Positions 53,560-63,964 are shown, counted from the first letter of the stretch. The stretch: DNA of 64,000 bases from Fuerstiella sp041398845 (GCA_041398845.1 JAWKTZ010000008.1:248001-312000); one strand, 5' to 3'. Notes: generated from the sequence alone by a model not told the origin. Made by a program: numbers and translations.

Positions 53560-55416
53560 TTAATCGTTGTCGTTGTCTTCGTCGTCCGTCCCGTCCACCT
53601 GTGTTTTGCGAGCCGGGGCGTCTGTGATGCGAACCACTTTGGCTCCAAACAAACTCACCACCTGCTGCACAAACGCGTCCTGTTCGGGATCAACATCGTC
53701 GCGAACTCGCAACGGCGTCGGCCCTTTCACCTGAACCGGTTCGTCGTTCCTTCTGTCCACCGGCCGAGGGGTCGGTTTCACGGAACTCGTCCCCGACCGG
53801 GGTTCGCTGTCAGCCACGACGGGTTCCTGAGGCACAATCTTCAGCGACATCGCTGCCTGAACTCCAGTCAGACGACTGACGATCGATTCGATCGCTGCTC
53901 GACTTTCCGGCTGCTCAATCACCCGCTTCTGGAAATCATAGGACGACCCGAGCGAAAGTTCTAGGCTGTTTGGCCCGGAAATTGCTATTGACGAAACCGA
54001 CTTCAACGCACTTGACAGCGTAAACGCCGTTTCTGAAATGACTTCCGTCAGGATCTGTTGAGCATTCTGTGCAGTGAATTCGACTAAAACGGCAGAAATA
54101 GACGCTTGGGAGGGTGCGTCGGGCGTGGCGTCTACGGGGATTTCAGGATTTTTTTTTTGAGGCGATTCCGGTTTCGCCGGGCTATCGCCGGCGGGAGTTG
54201 CCGGCCTGGTGGTGGCTCCGTCCGGAAGCGCGGGAAGATTTCCGGACAACAGGCTGCTGATGGCTGACAGGTTTTCAAGCAGCGAAATCTGAGCCAGAGC
54301 CATCTCCAGAAGAACTCGGGCAAACGTGCTGCGCAGCATGCGTCCTTTCGCTTCCGACAGGATCTGAAACGACGCCATCACGTTGGGCATGCCCAGTTGC
54401 TGAGCCTGCTGCTGCACGGAATCGCGCCGGCTGTTGCCCACACTGCACAGCGCGACACTGGCTCCGCCGCTCAGCGTGACCAACTGATCGCGAACGTAGC
54501 CCACACACTGGTCCAGCAGTTCGCCGGCCTGAACTCCGGCGTTCAACGCGGCGTCCAGAATGTTCAGTACTTCGCCAGGACGGTGAGCCGTGATGGCATC
54601 GAACAACGCCACCAGCACATCGTCGCTGGCCGTTCCCAGCATGCGATGGACGTCGTCGGCTTTGATGGTCCCCGGACTGAATGCCAGCAACTGGTCAAAC
54701 AGCGACTGACTGTCCCGCATCGACCCGCGCGCTCGGCGAGCAACCAGTTCGATGGCTTCGTCCTCAACTTCGAAGCCTTCAGCCAGAGCAATCTCCTTCA
54801 GTCGTTTTCCGATCGATTCTTCTCCGATGGCGCTGAAGTCGAATCGCTGGCAACGTGACAGAATCGTGTCCGGTACCTTGTTGGGTTCGGTTGTACAGAA
54901 GACAAACTTCACATTCGGCGGAGGTTCTTCCAGTGTCTTCAACAGTGCATTGAAGGCGGCCGTGGAGAGCATGTGAACTTCGTCGATAATGTAGATCTTG
55001 TACGTGGAATGCATCGGTCGCACTCCCACGTTGGCTCGCAGCATGCGAATATTTTCGACACCGTTGTTGGACGCTCCGTCGATTTCCATCACATCCACAT
55101 CATTGCCGGCTGAAACACCATCGCAGATTTCACAGTCGTTGCAGGGCACGCCGTCCAAGGCATTCGGACAGTTCAGCGCCTTGGCCAGAATGCGCGCGCT
55201 GGATGTCTTTCCGACACCCCGTGCTCCGGTGAAAAGATACGCATGAGCCACTCGGCCGGCTCGAATGGCGTTTCGCAGAGCCTGAGACACATGTTCCTGG
55301 CCAACAACGTCGTCGAACGCCTGAGGCCGAAAACGTCTGGCCAAAACGGTGTAATGAGATCCTGTACTCACGTCGGAGAACTTCCTGGGAACCGGGAAAC
55401 AACTGCCAGTCTGCAT
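53560..55416 (-). CDS. dnaX: DNA polymerase III gamma/tau subunit
   Basis: 618 residues from ATG 55416; GTG 55371 (VSTGSHYTVLARRFRPQ) is an equally good start. The AAA+ clamp-loader domain has Walker A TGARGVGKTSSARILAKALNC, the zinc motif CPNALDGVPCNDCEIC, YIIDEVHMLSTAAFNALLKTLEEPP (Walker B), SRCQRFDF (sensor 1) and RGSMRDSQSLFDQLLAF. Collar domain III follows (to about residue 380). After a Pro-rich linker, a tau-like tail holds a beta-alpha region and ends in acidic residues. It loads the sliding clamp. First gene of the dnaX-ybaB-recR-rpoN run. Confidence 0.93.
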   Translation of the reverse strand: MQTGSCFPVPRKFSDVSTGSHYTVLARRFRPQAFDDVVGQEHVSQALRNAIRAGRVAHAYLFTGARGVGKTSSARILAKALNCPNALDGVPCNDCEICDGVSAGNDVDVMEIDGASNNGVENIRMLRANVGVRPMHSTYKIYIIDEVHMLSTAAFNALLKTLEEPPPNVKFVFCTTEPNKVPDTILSRCQRFDFSAIGEESIGKRLKEIALAEGFEVEDEAIELVARRARGSMRDSQSLFDQLLAFSPGTIKADDVHRMLGTASDDVLVALFDAITAHRPGEVLNILDAALNAGVQAGELLDQCVGYVRDQLVTLSGGASVALCSVGNSRRDSVQQQAQQLGMPNVMASFQILSEAKGRMLRSTFARVLLEMALAQISLLENLSAISSLLSGNLPALPDGATTRPATPAGDSPAKPESPQKKNPEIPVDATPDAPSQASISAVLVEFTAQNAQQILTEVISETAFTLSSALKSVSSIAISGPNSLELSLGSSYDFQKRVIEQPESRAAIESIVSRLTGVQAAMSLKIVPQEPVVADSEPRSGTSSVKPTPRPVDRRNDEPVQVKGPTPLRVRDDVDPEQDAFVQQVVSLFGAKVVRITDAPARKTQVDGTDDEDNDND

Positions 55417-55572
55417 TGTGACGACTTCACCGCAAATCGACCACCCTTGAGCAGTGCGTGCAGGACGGAAAGACGTTGGGACCGCTGATGATCGCTTATG
55501 ATACACTGATAGACACAACTTCTGCCTGCATTTATCAACGTTTCATGAGTGTTCATCAGCGGTCCCCAATCG

Positions 55573-57021
55573 TCACGCCAGAATCCCCCTCACCACCTGT
55601 CCGTTCTGTCCGTCCAGCAGCGATTCTTCTCGCCCGTTCTTCTTGAACGTCAGCGTCTGAGCGTCAATGCCAAACAGGTGCAGCAAAGTGGCATGGTAGT
55701 CGAAATGGTTCACAATGTCGGTCACTGCGTGATGGCCGAATTCGTCGGTTTCGCCATACGTTCCACCTTTGCGAAAACCACCACCCGCCAGCCACATGGA
55801 GAATCCGTAGGTGTTGTGATCGCGACCGACCTTGGCCGGTCCGGCGTCGTTCTGAATGACCGGCAGCCGCCCCATTTCTCCACCCCAATGGACCACCGTG
55901 GAATCCAGCAAACCACGCTGCTTCAGATCCTTCAGCAATCCGGCCGCCGGAACATCGGTCTTGCGACAGGCGGCTGGCAGCGAGCTGCGGATCGAACCGT
56001 GGTGATCCCAGAACTGGTTTCGAGTAAACACCTGAACAAAACGCACTCCGCGCTCCACAAGACGGCGAGCGATCAGGCAACGGCGACCATACTCTTCCGA
56101 TTCCGGATTGTCGATGCCGTACATCTTCTGTGTCGCCTGGGACTCCTCACTGATATCCAGAGCTTCCTGAGCTGCCGTCTGCATGCGAGCGGCTCGTTCA
56201 TAGTTGGCAATTCGAGCGACCAGGTCAGAATTTCCGGCGTGTTCTTTCATGTGCTCGCGGTTCAAATGGTCCAGATACTGCAGGTACGATTTCTGAACGG
56301 CTCCTTTGCGACTGGCCGGAGGCTCAAGGTTCAGAATGCGCGGTTCCTGAGGTCGGACAACGGTCCCCTGAAACAGCGACGGCAACCAGCCGTTGGACCA
56401 GTTCAGGACGCCTTCGACCGGAATGCCTTTGGGATCGGTCATCGCCACAAAGGCCGGCAGATTGTCAGATTCCGCTCCGAGTCCGTACGTCAGCCAGCTA
56501 CCCAGCGACGGGCGACCTCGCTGAATGCGGCCGGAATTCATCGCGTGAATCGACTGACCGTGATTGTTGACGCCCGTATGAGTCGACCGGACGACGACAA
56601 GGTCGTCAACCACTTCGCTCAGCCCCGGCAGCAGTTCGGAGACCGGTGTGCCGCATTCGCCGTGTTGCCGAAACTTCCATGGACATCCGAGGACGGTGGA
56701 GCTGGCCTGAGCAGCGTTGTCGTACTTAATGTCACCGGGAAACTTCTTTCCATCGAGCTGATTCAGTTCTGGCTTGGGATCCAGCAGATCAATGTGACTG
56801 GGACCACCCTGCATGAACAGCGAAATCATCGCTCTGGCGTTGGGGGGCTGCGGGGCCGGACGGTTGTTCAGTGAATAATCCTGCTGATGCAGATTCGGCT
56901 TCACCTGACTCAGCGCCTGGTCCTGCTGCAGCAGCCAGGACAGGGCAACGGAACCCAGACCGAAGGCGCCGCCCTTCAGAAGTTCACGACGGTCCTGCTG
57001 GAAGATTGACGAAGATGGCAT
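55573..57021 (-). CDS. DUF1501 family protein
   Basis: 482 residues from ATG 57021. A twin-arginine-type start (DRRELLKGGAFGLGSVALSWLLQQ) precedes the domain: ARAMISLFMQGGPSHIDLLDPKPELNQLDGKKFPGD, VVRSTHTGVNNHGQSIHAMNSGRI, VRFVQVFTRNQFWDHHGSI, VVHWGGEMGRLPVIQ and GRDHNTYGFSMWLAGGGFRKGGTYGETDEFGHHAV. It lies five bases after the PSCyt/DUF1549/DUF1553 gene, its typical partner in planctomycetes. The pair is thought to act on sulfated or complex organic matter in the periplasm; the substrate is not known. Confidence 0.93.
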   Translation of the reverse strand: MPSSSIFQQDRRELLKGGAFGLGSVALSWLLQQDQALSQVKPNLHQQDYSLNNRPAPQPPNARAMISLFMQGGPSHIDLLDPKPELNQLDGKKFPGDIKYDNAAQASSTVLGCPWKFRQHGECGTPVSELLPGLSEVVDDLVVVRSTHTGVNNHGQSIHAMNSGRIQRGRPSLGSWLTYGLGAESDNLPAFVAMTDPKGIPVEGVLNWSNGWLPSLFQGTVVRPQEPRILNLEPPASRKGAVQKSYLQYLDHLNREHMKEHAGNSDLVARIANYERAARMQTAAQEALDISEESQATQKMYGIDNPESEEYGRRCLIARRLVERGVRFVQVFTRNQFWDHHGSIRSSLPAACRKTDVPAAGLLKDLKQRGLLDSTVVHWGGEMGRLPVIQNDAGPAKVGRDHNTYGFSMWLAGGGFRKGGTYGETDEFGHHAVTDIVNHFDYHATLLHLFGIDAQTLTFKKNGREESLLDGQNGQVVRGILA

Positions 57022-57026
57022 AGCGA

Positions 57027-59819
57027 TTACTCAACGTACAGAAATCGGTTGGAACTCAGCAAAGCCTGGCAGAACACGGCGACGGCTTCCCTGCGAATCT
57101 GTTCGTCCGTGGCCTGAGCATCTTTGGCTTTGATCTGTGCGGACAGGTCGGTCAGAAATGAGATCGCCTGCTGAACGTCGGTGTCGTCCGCTGTGGTTCC
57201 AAAGGCCAGTTTCCATGCCGTGGAAACGGCAGCGGCATCGCCGTCGGTGTCGGTCAGAATTCGTCCGGCAAACGCATCCGCAAAAGTGATGGCAAAGTCA
57301 CTGTTCATCATCAGCAGAGACTGTGGTGTGGCTGTGGAAAAACTGCGACTGTCGCAGTTGGGACTGAGTGCCGGGGCATCAAACGTTTCGAACATCGACA
57401 GCGTGCGACTGCGACGGACCTGAACATAAATACTGCGTCGGTACTCTTCGCCGTCCAAAGACACCGCGCCCGTGGGCTTGCGTTCTCCGTCCAGATTTTC
57501 TCTGCCGATGACAATCTGGCCAACGCCGTCTTCCATCACGGGAACCGGTTCGCCGAACGCTTTGGTATTCAGCAGACCGCTCACCGAAAGCACGGCGTCG
57601 CGAATGATTTCTGATTCCAGTCGCCGCAATGGATAGCCCACGTAACTGACAGCACCGGACGAAGCATCGGCAGCCGGAGCCTGACGATAGACGCTTGATC
57701 GCATGATCAGGCGGTGCATGTGTTTGATACGAAAACCGCTGTCGACAAATTCCGCCGCCAGCCAGTCCAGAAGTTTGGGATGAGTCGGTGGCGTTCCCAG
57801 CAGTCCAAAGTCTCCCGCAGTCGCCACCAGACCTCGCCCGAAGTGGTGCATCCAGATTCGGTTGACGATGACACGAGCAAACAGGGGATGTTTTCCATTG
57901 GTTAAGTGCCGGGCAAAGGCCAGACGACGGCCGGTTGTGGGCAAAGCTTCGTCATTGGCTGCCATGGTTGCCGATGTCGGCAGAATCGACAGCGTCCCGG
58001 GCAGCACTTCCTGTTTTGGTTGTTCATGATCGCCTCGATAAAACACAAACGTGGCGGGTACCCTTCCAGGAACTTCCGTGAGCGATCGAACAAAGCCTTC
58101 CACCGGCTTGCGATTTCGGATTTCGGCGGCTTTGTCGGAATACGTCTTCAGATCGTCGGCCGCTTTGCTGTCACGAAGCTGTTGAGCTTCCCGAGCAAGG
58201 CGTTGAAGTTCTGCCGCCGCATCCGGGTCAAAGTCTGCCAGGTTGGCTTCGGTCACGACAACACCCTTTGCGGCAGCCGCTCCGGTTTTGGAATTGGCTG
58301 CGGCGATGAACCCAGCCAGTTTCTGTTTGCGATCCGCATCGATCTTCGCGGCCCGTTCGGCTCGCCGACGATCATACAGATACAGCGAACCTTCGCTGAT
58401 ACTGGCCACGCTGGGATAGTCCTTCAGCAGCGCCTGCTGAACGTCGTTGCGTTCTTTGGCGGCCGTGCGGTAGGCGGTCCGCAAGTCGCTGCGTTTCGCT
58501 TCCGGAACCAGCAGCAGTTCTTCTTCCAGCGTTCTGGTGATGTATTCCTGAACCTTGTCTCTGCGCTGTTCATCGACGGCTTTGGCTTCGTTTTCAATGG
58601 CTGCGGCCAATTGACGATCGGCATCGGTATACAGCGAAATCTGTCGGCCGGCCGGAGTTCGCCAACTGGTGACGTCAAACGCAGGTTCAAAAATGGCTCG
58701 CAGACGATAGTAATCTCTGGTGGGAATCGGGTCGTAACGGTGATCGTGACATTGAGCACAATTGATGGTGAGCCCCAGCAGGGACGTGCCCACAATCTGC
58801 AGGGTATCGGCAATGACCTGATTCTGAGCGAGCGCCTTGTCGATGTCGCCGGAAGCGGTTCCATCAGGAGCCATCCTCAGAAAACCGGTGGCCGTCAGCC
58901 GGTCGATATCCTGATGTGACAGATTTTCATGAGGCCGCGGAACCATCTCGTCCCCGGCCAGTTGCTCCTGCACAAAGACGTCAAACGGCTTGTCGTCATT
59001 GAACGACCGAATCACGTAGTCACGGTAGCGCCATGCATGAGGTCGCACGCGATCTTCATCGGTGTAGCCTTCGGAATCGGCATAGCCAGCGACATCCAGC
59101 CAGTGCCGCCCCCAGCGTTCGCCGTAATGAGGCGACTGAAGCAGTTCATCAATGAGGCGTTCCCATGCGTCCGGGCGAGTGTCCGCGACAAATGCGTCAA
59201 CGGCGTCCGGAGTCGGCGGCAGTCCTACAAGGTCAAAGTATGCTCGACGAATCAACCGTTCACGGTCGGCATCGTCCGCAAGCTGCGAATCCCTGGCCTG
59301 AATGAAAGCATCAATTGCCGTACGCTGGCGAGCTGTGTTTTGCAGAGTCGGAACGTCGGGCCGTTCAACCGGCTGAAACGCCCAGTAGCTGCGTTCTTCA
59401 TCCGTGAAGATCGGGTCGTCACCGACGTCCTCCGGTTCATCGCGAGCTGTCACGGCGCCGCCTGCAATCCATGCTTCCAGCGTCTGAATCTGTTTGGTGG
59501 AAAGTCGTTTGTCGTCACCTGGAGGCATGTCACCGCTGCGAACTTTCTCCAGCAGCAGGCTCTCGTCCGCCCTTGTGGGAACAATGGCGGCGCCGGATTC
59601 GCCGCCGGCCACAATCAGGCGTCGCAGCCGCAGATCCAGTCCGCCTTCCTTTTCTCCCGCTTCGCCGTGGCAGTGAAAACAGTGAGCCTTCAGGATCGGA
59701 CGAACATGCTTTTCGAACACCACAGTGTCGCCCCTCGCAACTGCGTCATCCGACGCGTCTTCGGCATGGACCACCAGCACAGAAGGCAGCAGGCAAAGTG
59801 TGAAGATCGTTCGCAGCAT
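57027..59819 (-). CDS. PSCyt1-DUF1549-DUF1553 planctomycete haem protein
   Basis: 930 residues from ATG 59819; an in-frame upstream extension adds charged sequence before the signal peptide and is rejected. Signal peptide residues 1-19 (MLRTIFTLCLLPSVLVVHA). The cytochrome-like domain has VRPILKAHCFHCHGEAGEKEGGLDLR with one CxxCH haem site. DUF1549 has YWAFQPVERPDVP, RRAYFDLVGLPPTPDAVDAF and HYGERWGRHWLDVAGYADSEGYTDED. A long coiled insertion follows (about 415-600). DUF1553 is the C-terminal part (FARHLTNGKHPLFARVIVNRIWMHHFGRGLVATAGDFG). It is periplasmic, and is paired with the DUF1501 gene. Confidence 0.93.
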   Translation of the reverse strand: MLRTIFTLCLLPSVLVVHAEDASDDAVARGDTVVFEKHVRPILKAHCFHCHGEAGEKEGGLDLRLRRLIVAGGESGAAIVPTRADESLLLEKVRSGDMPPGDDKRLSTKQIQTLEAWIAGGAVTARDEPEDVGDDPIFTDEERSYWAFQPVERPDVPTLQNTARQRTAIDAFIQARDSQLADDADRERLIRRAYFDLVGLPPTPDAVDAFVADTRPDAWERLIDELLQSPHYGERWGRHWLDVAGYADSEGYTDEDRVRPHAWRYRDYVIRSFNDDKPFDVFVQEQLAGDEMVPRPHENLSHQDIDRLTATGFLRMAPDGTASGDIDKALAQNQVIADTLQIVGTSLLGLTINCAQCHDHRYDPIPTRDYYRLRAIFEPAFDVTSWRTPAGRQISLYTDADRQLAAAIENEAKAVDEQRRDKVQEYITRTLEEELLLVPEAKRSDLRTAYRTAAKERNDVQQALLKDYPSVASISEGSLYLYDRRRAERAAKIDADRKQKLAGFIAAANSKTGAAAAKGVVVTEANLADFDPDAAAELQRLAREAQQLRDSKAADDLKTYSDKAAEIRNRKPVEGFVRSLTEVPGRVPATFVFYRGDHEQPKQEVLPGTLSILPTSATMAANDEALPTTGRRLAFARHLTNGKHPLFARVIVNRIWMHHFGRGLVATAGDFGLLGTPPTHPKLLDWLAAEFVDSGFRIKHMHRLIMRSSVYRQAPAADASSGAVSYVGYPLRRLESEIIRDAVLSVSGLLNTKAFGEPVPVMEDGVGQIVIGRENLDGERKPTGAVSLDGEEYRRSIYVQVRRSRTLSMFETFDAPALSPNCDSRSFSTATPQSLLMMNSDFAITFADAFAGRILTDTDGDAAAVSTAWKLAFGTTADDTDVQQAISFLTDLSAQIKAKDAQATDEQIRREAVAVFCQALLSSNRFLYVE

Positions 59820-59918
59820 GTTCCGCTTCCGATGCGACAGGAATGAGGTTTCGGGCAGGAAGAAAGATGTTTCGTCAACGACCACCGGTATTCGCACACA
59901 CGTCCGAAGAGCGGACTG

Positions 59919-61532
59919 CTACGGTTTCCCGGACGAATGGTTGTCAGAGGACTCAGGCGGAATTCTGTTTAACGTATAATACGCATCGGGATGAAGCAAT
60001 GCGTCTCCGTCACGGCTGCGGACGCCGGTCGCGACCAGTTCGTGGACAAAAAGTTCTCGCAGACCTTCGGCGTCAAGCCGAACGGTCAGTCCGTCGGGCG
60101 CGACAGTGGCCTGCGTAATGCGGACCGGGCGTTTCTGAATCTCGTCGCTGCCATAGGCCGACTGGTACAGGTAGGTGTGGCTGTGCATTTCGTATGACGA
60201 CACGTCTGCTGCTGTCGCGGTATTTACAGGTTTGGTGAACGTGAGTTCAAAGCCATTCGGTCGAGCTTTCATTTCGCGGATTTCGAACGGCGTTTTGCCC
60301 GTCCACACCAACCGCTGCAGACCATACGATGCTGTTCCCAGACTGCTCCAGCCGCGATTGGTCAGGCCGACAAACACGCTGCCGTCGGTTCCCTGAGCCA
60401 TTCGCAGCACAGCCGATGCAAAGCCGGATCGAAAGGGAAAACAGGCGCCCTGATACTCGCCGTCAACCTGTTCCAGAAACACACGACTTATGGCTGCCTG
60501 AGTGAACTCACCGACAAACAACTGTCCCGAAAACGGACCGAATTTCCCCTCGCTGCCGTCAAGCAGAATGTCGGTGGTCGACTGGCCCATCTTCCTGTAC
60601 GGAAACCAGACGGCCGGTGGCTTCATCTGCGGAAACTGCTTCAGTGCCTGAGGAAAAGGAATTCCGTTGGGCACATTGGTGATTCCTGTGATGGGTGATC
60701 CGGGTTCGTTCATTGATGCCAGAGCTTCGGCGTGATGAAAGAATGCTCCTTCCCGCATGTGATGCAGGCTGTTGGTGGCGACCCAGTTGCCCTGCTGATC
60801 GGTGTAGAACATGTCTCCGGCCGAGTTTGCCCCCAGACCGCTGGGAGATCTCATTCCCGCACAGACCGGAATCAGTTCGCCGTCTGGTGTGACCTTCATC
60901 CCCCAGCCCCGCCACTTCGCCTGACGAAGATTCAGGCTGGGTTCGTGAATAGTGCGTTCCAGTTCCTTGCCTTTGAGTCCCAGGCCGATGTTCAATGTGA
61001 GCCACAGGTTTCCGTCGCGGTCGAGTTTTGGGCCGTAGGCATATTCGTGATAGTGACCGGTCAGTCCCCAGCCCCTCGCGGCGGTCAGATATTCGTCGGC
61101 CACATCATCGTTGTCGGTATCCCGCAAAGCCGTCATTTCACTGCGCTGCACGGTGTACAGAGCATCGTGGTGAGCCAGCAGACCCAGAGGTTCGTGAAGC
61201 GCCGTGGCGAACTGATGATAGGTGACGTTCTTTGGAGGATCGTCATAGACACCGTCAAGAAACCACACTTCTCCTTTGCGAATCGCAACGGCCAGACGAT
61301 TGTCCTTCAGCACCTGCATGCCGCTGATTTCCAGAGCCAGTCCGTCCGGAGCCGCCTTCCAGACTTTTGCTCGGGAATCCGTCAGAGCTTTGGATGTGCT
61401 GATGGAGATCAGTTTATAGTAATCGTCTTCGTCGCCAGCGAACGCGAACGCAGGCAGCAGCGCCGCCAGCAAAACAAGCCAACTGCGAACGTTGATTAAA
61501 CGTATCGAAAAACGGTCTAACGGAATTACCAT
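59919..61532 (-). CDS. secreted beta-propeller (sugar-dehydrogenase-like) protein
   Basis: 537 residues from ATG 61532, which overlaps the stop of the cytochrome gene upstream by 7 bases. Signal peptide about residues 14-32 (SWLVLLAALLPAFAFAG). The propeller blades include LEISGMQVLKDNRLAVAIRKGEVWFLDGV, ALHEPLGLLAHHDALYTVQRSEMTALRDTDNDDVADEYL, CAGMRSPSGLGANSAGDMFYTDQQGNWVATNSL and FVGEFTQAAISRVFLEQVDGEYQGA. This is the planctomycete relative of soluble sugar dehydrogenases (DUF7133-like). No direct PQQ ligand set can be proven. Translational coupling to the cytochrome suggests electron transfer between them. Confidence 0.85.
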   Translation of the reverse strand: MVIPLDRFSIRLINVRSWLVLLAALLPAFAFAGDEDDYYKLISISTSKALTDSRAKVWKAAPDGLALEISGMQVLKDNRLAVAIRKGEVWFLDGVYDDPPKNVTYHQFATALHEPLGLLAHHDALYTVQRSEMTALRDTDNDDVADEYLTAARGWGLTGHYHEYAYGPKLDRDGNLWLTLNIGLGLKGKELERTIHEPSLNLRQAKWRGWGMKVTPDGELIPVCAGMRSPSGLGANSAGDMFYTDQQGNWVATNSLHHMREGAFFHHAEALASMNEPGSPITGITNVPNGIPFPQALKQFPQMKPPAVWFPYRKMGQSTTDILLDGSEGKFGPFSGQLFVGEFTQAAISRVFLEQVDGEYQGACFPFRSGFASAVLRMAQGTDGSVFVGLTNRGWSSLGTASYGLQRLVWTGKTPFEIREMKARPNGFELTFTKPVNTATAADVSSYEMHSHTYLYQSAYGSDEIQKRPVRITQATVAPDGLTVRLDAEGLRELFVHELVATGVRSRDGDALLHPDAYYTLNRIPPESSDNHSSGKP

Positions 61533-63964
61533 GTATAGCTGACCTCGATTGTGACCTCTGCCTTTGCCGGAATCGGCAGCAGCCATTGAGTTTGTCCGTT
61601 GGATGTTCGCAGACCGGCGGCACCGGCGACGGTTCTGTCGACCGTAACCGTCAGGCCGGCGGCGTTCCGCATGCCGGTATCCGCCACCGGTTCCAGAGAC
61701 TTGCCGGCGTGCAGCAGAAACATCGCCGAGCGTGAAGAGTCTTCGGACGACCGGAGGATGGTGATGCGGCGTTTCAGAGTCTCCTTGCCGTCCGGCTGCA
61801 TCGTGTCTTCAACATGCAGACAGTCGGCGCGGTACAGGAAGACGGGCACGCCGTCCGCTGTCAGCCGATAGCCTCCAAAGCGAATTCCGGCGGCTTCGGC
61901 GGTGTCCGGCCAGACGGCGTCGGCACGGTCCAGCGGTGCCACGGGGACAGCAGCCGGCAACGCCATCGTGGATTCCGCCAGTGGTTCGGCAGGCGGAGTA
62001 AATCGGCTGAACCATGTGCCCTGAGCGTCCAGAAAACGACCTTTCCATGCCTCCGCAAATCGCACCTGTTCGGCATCAAAGGCCACATGGATGTGTTGAG
62101 GAAATCCGACGGCGATTGCGTGAGTTCCTGCGACCGGCATGAATGTTCGCAACACAATCGGCCTCTGTTGCGGGGTGAGTTCAAAGTTATGACTGCGCAC
62201 CTGTTCAATCTGCTGAGGCAGCGGCAACGTGCTCAGATTCTTTGTGTATGCCCACATCGCGGCAATCTGCTGCGGCATGTCGCCATGCAGCAGATCCGTC
62301 ACCTGACTTTTGCCGTTGGGAAAGAACGTCGGCATTCGCGTTCGTGACTTGAGCGCACCAGGGTTTTCGAGGAACTCACGAAACCATTCCGGATGAATTC
62401 GATCGGCCACGCCTTCAAGGTCAACTCCAACCGATCCTGGCAGCGTCTCACCGCGAAACGCATGGCATTGCACGCACCCGACGTCCATCAGAATGCGACC
62501 GTCTTCCGCCAGCCCCTTCAGACTGCCGAAGACCTGCTGTTCGGAACGCACGGGCTGAGGATGATCGGCCTTTGCCAGCGCCGTCGGCAGTTCCCCGATC
62601 TGAGGTTTCGGAAACTCGGGCATCCGAATGTACATGTGAGGCCGGACGGTCGCTTTGCCGTTCAGCACATCGGCAATCCATGGCACCTTCAGCTTTCGGC
62701 CGACATGTGTCAGCGACGGAGGAAGACGACCTTCGTCACCGATGTCAATGTGCTGGACCGTTTCGAAGTACGCCTTGCGAAACCGACCAATGGAACCGAG
62801 CCCATCGCGTTCGTGACACGCATAACAATTCAGCTTCAGCATGGTGAGCTTCATTCGCTCAGCATCCTGATGACTTGCGGGATCGGCCGGGTGACCCAGA
62901 GCTTCCACAAGGGCATCGATCTGCTTTGCGGAAAACGAATAGTCCGGCAGAGCGACCTGGCGTTCAGAACCTGCCAGACAGGATGTTTCAGCGGCCGGAT
63001 TCAGCATCGCGAGCGAACGAGCCGGCATGGGCTTCGTTTCCCCGGATATCGAATGACAACTGCTGCAGCGAAGTGTCTGAAACAACTGCCGACCTTTGGT
63101 CACCAATGCGTCGGGCAGCGTTTCCTGATTGCGATGGCTGTCGGGAGCCCTCACATCGTCCGTGGCGTTGTTGTCACGAGACATCAGCCATGCGGCCACA
63201 TGAGCGGCATCCATGGCGGTGAGTTTCAGACTCGGCATCCGTCCGCCCGGACGAACGCTGGCGGGATTCAACAGAAAGTACGTCAGCGATTGATGAGTAT
63301 ACTTGCGGGCCAGAGCGGAATGCGGAACCGATTTCACCTGCCGAGCGGCTCCGGCAAGACCCAGTTCGGCGATTTCATCGGGTTCAAGCTGGTCCAGCAT
63401 CGCGTCGATCGGCGACGGCTTCAGATCAGCGGTTTCATAGGCGGGATCGGCATCATGGCAGGCGACGCAGCCGATCCGATGATACAGCGCCTGTCCCTGT
63501 TGAATATCGCCTCGCTTCCAGAACTGTGATGGAATCGGATTCACTCCCGTGGCCTTGAGTTCGGGGAACGCTTTGATCTGCGTCATCAGGAACGCTGTGA
63601 GTGCCTCAGCCGCAGCCATCCGTTCACCCGGAGGCAGATGATTCAACAGATGCGGCATTGTGGTGCCGGGCTTTTGCTGTGACGGTGCCAACAGGAATTG
63701 CCGGACCCATTCACGCTGCAGTGAACTTCCGGCGCCGTCAAGACTCGGTCCACCTTTGGCCTGTAGTTCAACGGCGTCGGTGGAATGACAGGCCGTGCAA
63801 CTGAGTTCGCTGAGAAGCATCTGACCGGACAGTCTCAGACTGATGTCACCGTGTTCGGAAAACCGATCAAACGCTGCCACAAACGGACCGTCGGCGAGTG
63901 CGGCGTTCTGCAGCCACAACAGGCCCGCCAAACTCAGGAGGATCGATCGCAGCAGAGTACTCAT
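61526..63964 (-). CDS. secreted multihaem c-type cytochrome (five CXXCH)
   Basis: 812 residues from ATG 63964 with a signal peptide (residues 1-25, cleavage after ALADG or near). Five haem-binding motifs are seen in order: CTACH, CVACH, CSSCH, CYACH and CVQCH, spread over the first 520 residues, each with downstream Met-containing loops (GGRMPSL, RTRMPTF). The C-terminal 250 residues are haem-free and beta-rich. It should carry electrons in the periplasm. It heads the four-gene - strand cluster with the propeller, the PSCyt/DUF1553 protein and the DUF1501 protein. Confidence 0.9.
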   Translation of the reverse strand: MSTLLRSILLSLAGLLWLQNAALADGPFVAAFDRFSEHGDISLRLSGQMLLSELSCTACHSTDAVELQAKGGPSLDGAGSSLQREWVRQFLLAPSQQKPGTTMPHLLNHLPPGERMAAAEALTAFLMTQIKAFPELKATGVNPIPSQFWKRGDIQQGQALYHRIGCVACHDADPAYETADLKPSPIDAMLDQLEPDEIAELGLAGAARQVKSVPHSALARKYTHQSLTYFLLNPASVRPGGRMPSLKLTAMDAAHVAAWLMSRDNNATDDVRAPDSHRNQETLPDALVTKGRQLFQTLRCSSCHSISGETKPMPARSLAMLNPAAETSCLAGSERQVALPDYSFSAKQIDALVEALGHPADPASHQDAERMKLTMLKLNCYACHERDGLGSIGRFRKAYFETVQHIDIGDEGRLPPSLTHVGRKLKVPWIADVLNGKATVRPHMYIRMPEFPKPQIGELPTALAKADHPQPVRSEQQVFGSLKGLAEDGRILMDVGCVQCHAFRGETLPGSVGVDLEGVADRIHPEWFREFLENPGALKSRTRMPTFFPNGKSQVTDLLHGDMPQQIAAMWAYTKNLSTLPLPQQIEQVRSHNFELTPQQRPIVLRTFMPVAGTHAIAVGFPQHIHVAFDAEQVRFAEAWKGRFLDAQGTWFSRFTPPAEPLAESTMALPAAVPVAPLDRADAVWPDTAEAAGIRFGGYRLTADGVPVFLYRADCLHVEDTMQPDGKETLKRRITILRSSEDSSRSAMFLLHAGKSLEPVADTGMRNAAGLTVTVDRTVAGAAGLRTSNGQTQWLLPIPAKAEVTIEVSYTW

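Noticed and set aside
62393..63529. 378-residue + strand frame opposite the multihaem cytochrome
   Set aside because: The opposite strand has five CXXCH motifs and a signal peptide; this frame has no features.
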